Shown here: positions 63,383 to 64,000 of the stretch, piece by piece | How the letters are laid out: each line of letters opens with the position of its first letter | Position numbering within the stretch: the stretch's first letter is position 1 | Origin: Halictus rubicundus | Lineage: Eukaryota > Arthropoda > Insecta > Hymenoptera > Halictidae | NCBI RefSeq assembly: GCF_050948215.1 | Contig: NC_135151.1 | Coordinates: 5,930,220-5,994,219 of the forward strand | Reading direction: 5' to 3' | Length of the DNA: 64,000 nt | Notes under the pieces: model-generated | The model's database searches: none | Told to the model about the DNA's origin: nothing | Seen by the model: only the letters and a program-made list of their open reading frames with translations | Program-made: the position numbers and the translations under genes

Positions 63383-63580
63383 TACTCCACTATAGTGGTT
63401 TCCGTGTAAAGCATCAGTTTGAACGATACGCCACTATAGTGGTTTCCGTGGAAAGCATCAGTTTGAACGATACGCCACTATAGTGGTTTCCGTGGAAAGC
63501 ATCAGTTTGAACGATACGCCACTATAGTGGTTTCCGTGGAAAGCATTAGTCTGAACGGTACGAACCACTATAGTGGCTTT
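63383..63580. repeat. Minisatellite, 44-bp unit with CCACTATAGTGG palindrome, 5 copies
   Basis: CCACTATAGTGG lies at 63387, 63431, 63475, 63519 and about 63565, each followed by TTTCCGTGGAAAGCATCAGT TTGAACGATACG. The 12-bp palindrome is the most conserved part. Confidence 0.93.
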
Positions 63581-63596
63581 TGCGCCGTCCGCGGCC

Positions 63597-63712
63597 AGGC
63601 GCGCCGTCCCTGGGAGACAGAGTTGCGGACGAGCGTGCCGTCCCTGGGAGACAGAGTTGCGGACGAGCGTGCCGTACCTGGGAGATAGATTTGCGGACGA
63701 GCGCGCCGTGCT
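63597..63712. repeat. Minisatellite, 34-bp unit, ~3.3 copies
   Basis: GCCGTCCCTGGGAGACAGAG TTGCGGACGAGCGT repeats at about 63602, 63636 and 63670, and partially at 63704. GC-rich, in contrast to the neighbouring 44-bp repeat. Confidence 0.9.
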
Positions 63713-64000
63713 TAAGAGGTTAATTTCCTTTAAGCTGGAACAAAATTCTTCCAGAAAATTATGAACGATGCAAAACTTCTGCTCAGCGCAAAGAGCTCGT
63801 AGTGCAAGGGGTTTATGCCGGCCCGTTACCGACGACGAATCCGCGCACAACTGCGTCGGTCGTTCGAGAGCGGCAATTTCATGTACGACCGGTTGATAAA
63901 GTGTCGATAGTGGGGAACAAGGGTGGGAAAAATGGCAATGATCGAATCCGCCATCCCGTGTCCAGCGAAACGCTGCACGCTGACACCCATCGCAACCTCC

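Larger units (their letters stand above)
62722..64000 (+). other. Start of the intron after exon 23b, to the window edge
   Basis: Begins gtaaag and soon enters about 300 nt of pyrimidine-rich DNA (62764-63070), then GC-richer sequence and two minisatellites (44-bp and 34-bp units). I could not find the next expected exon (IIIS5-pore region beginning GKF), so it should lie beyond 64000. Confidence 0.7.

Overview
The window is animal nuclear DNA, almost certainly from an insect. The codon-level matches are to an insect L-type calcium channel, and the small exons and dense piggyBac-like and mariner-like MITEs would fit a hymenopteran (bee, ant or wasp). I infer the order from general character, not from a search. 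The only protein-coding gene I can support is the voltage-gated calcium channel alpha-1 subunit of the CaV1/L-type class (Ca-alpha1D of flies). It runs on the + strand from an ATG at 17955 to beyond the right edge.

Layout. 1-17.4 kb is non-coding: a ~121-bp tandem repeat at the left edge, an 11-copy 134-bp array (6.2-7.7 kb), a degenerate ATCGCTTAAA minisatellite (10.1-11.2 kb), and many inverted-repeat elements, several nested or abutting. 17.4-17.95 kb is CpG-rich and probably holds the promoter/5'UTR. From 17,955 to 62,721 I find 24 coding exons, with splice sites and phases that agree throughout. They encode about 1,024 residues: N-terminus, repeat I (S1-S6), the I-II loop with the beta-subunit-binding AID, repeat II (S1-S6), an acidic II-III linker, and repeat III from S1 to the end of S5. 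The rest of repeat III, repeat IV and the C-terminus lie outside.

The most interesting genic feature is a pair of homologous 108-bp exons (52,847-52,954 and 62,614-62,721). Each encodes the IIIS4-S5 linker plus IIIS5 (36 residues, 6 differences). They have the same phase and must be used alternatively. A 9.7-kb intron full of satellite separates them. A second candidate for regulated splicing is a 78-nt intron in the I-II loop that is a multiple of three and has no stop. A third is a pair of palindromic MITEs flanking exons 18-19, whose combined length (228 nt) allows in-frame skipping.

The large introns are packed with repeats: two related tandem arrays (202-bp and 189-bp units) in intron 2, a decayed Tc1/mariner transposon with a broken transposase in the same intron, a 40-bp array and a 171-bp array in intron 16, and a 518-bp higher-order array of ~43-bp hairpin monomers between the alternative exons. 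I saw no tRNA, rRNA or CRISPR. Exon boundaries are read by eye from consensus splice sites, reading-frame continuity and remembered family conservation; no alignment was run.
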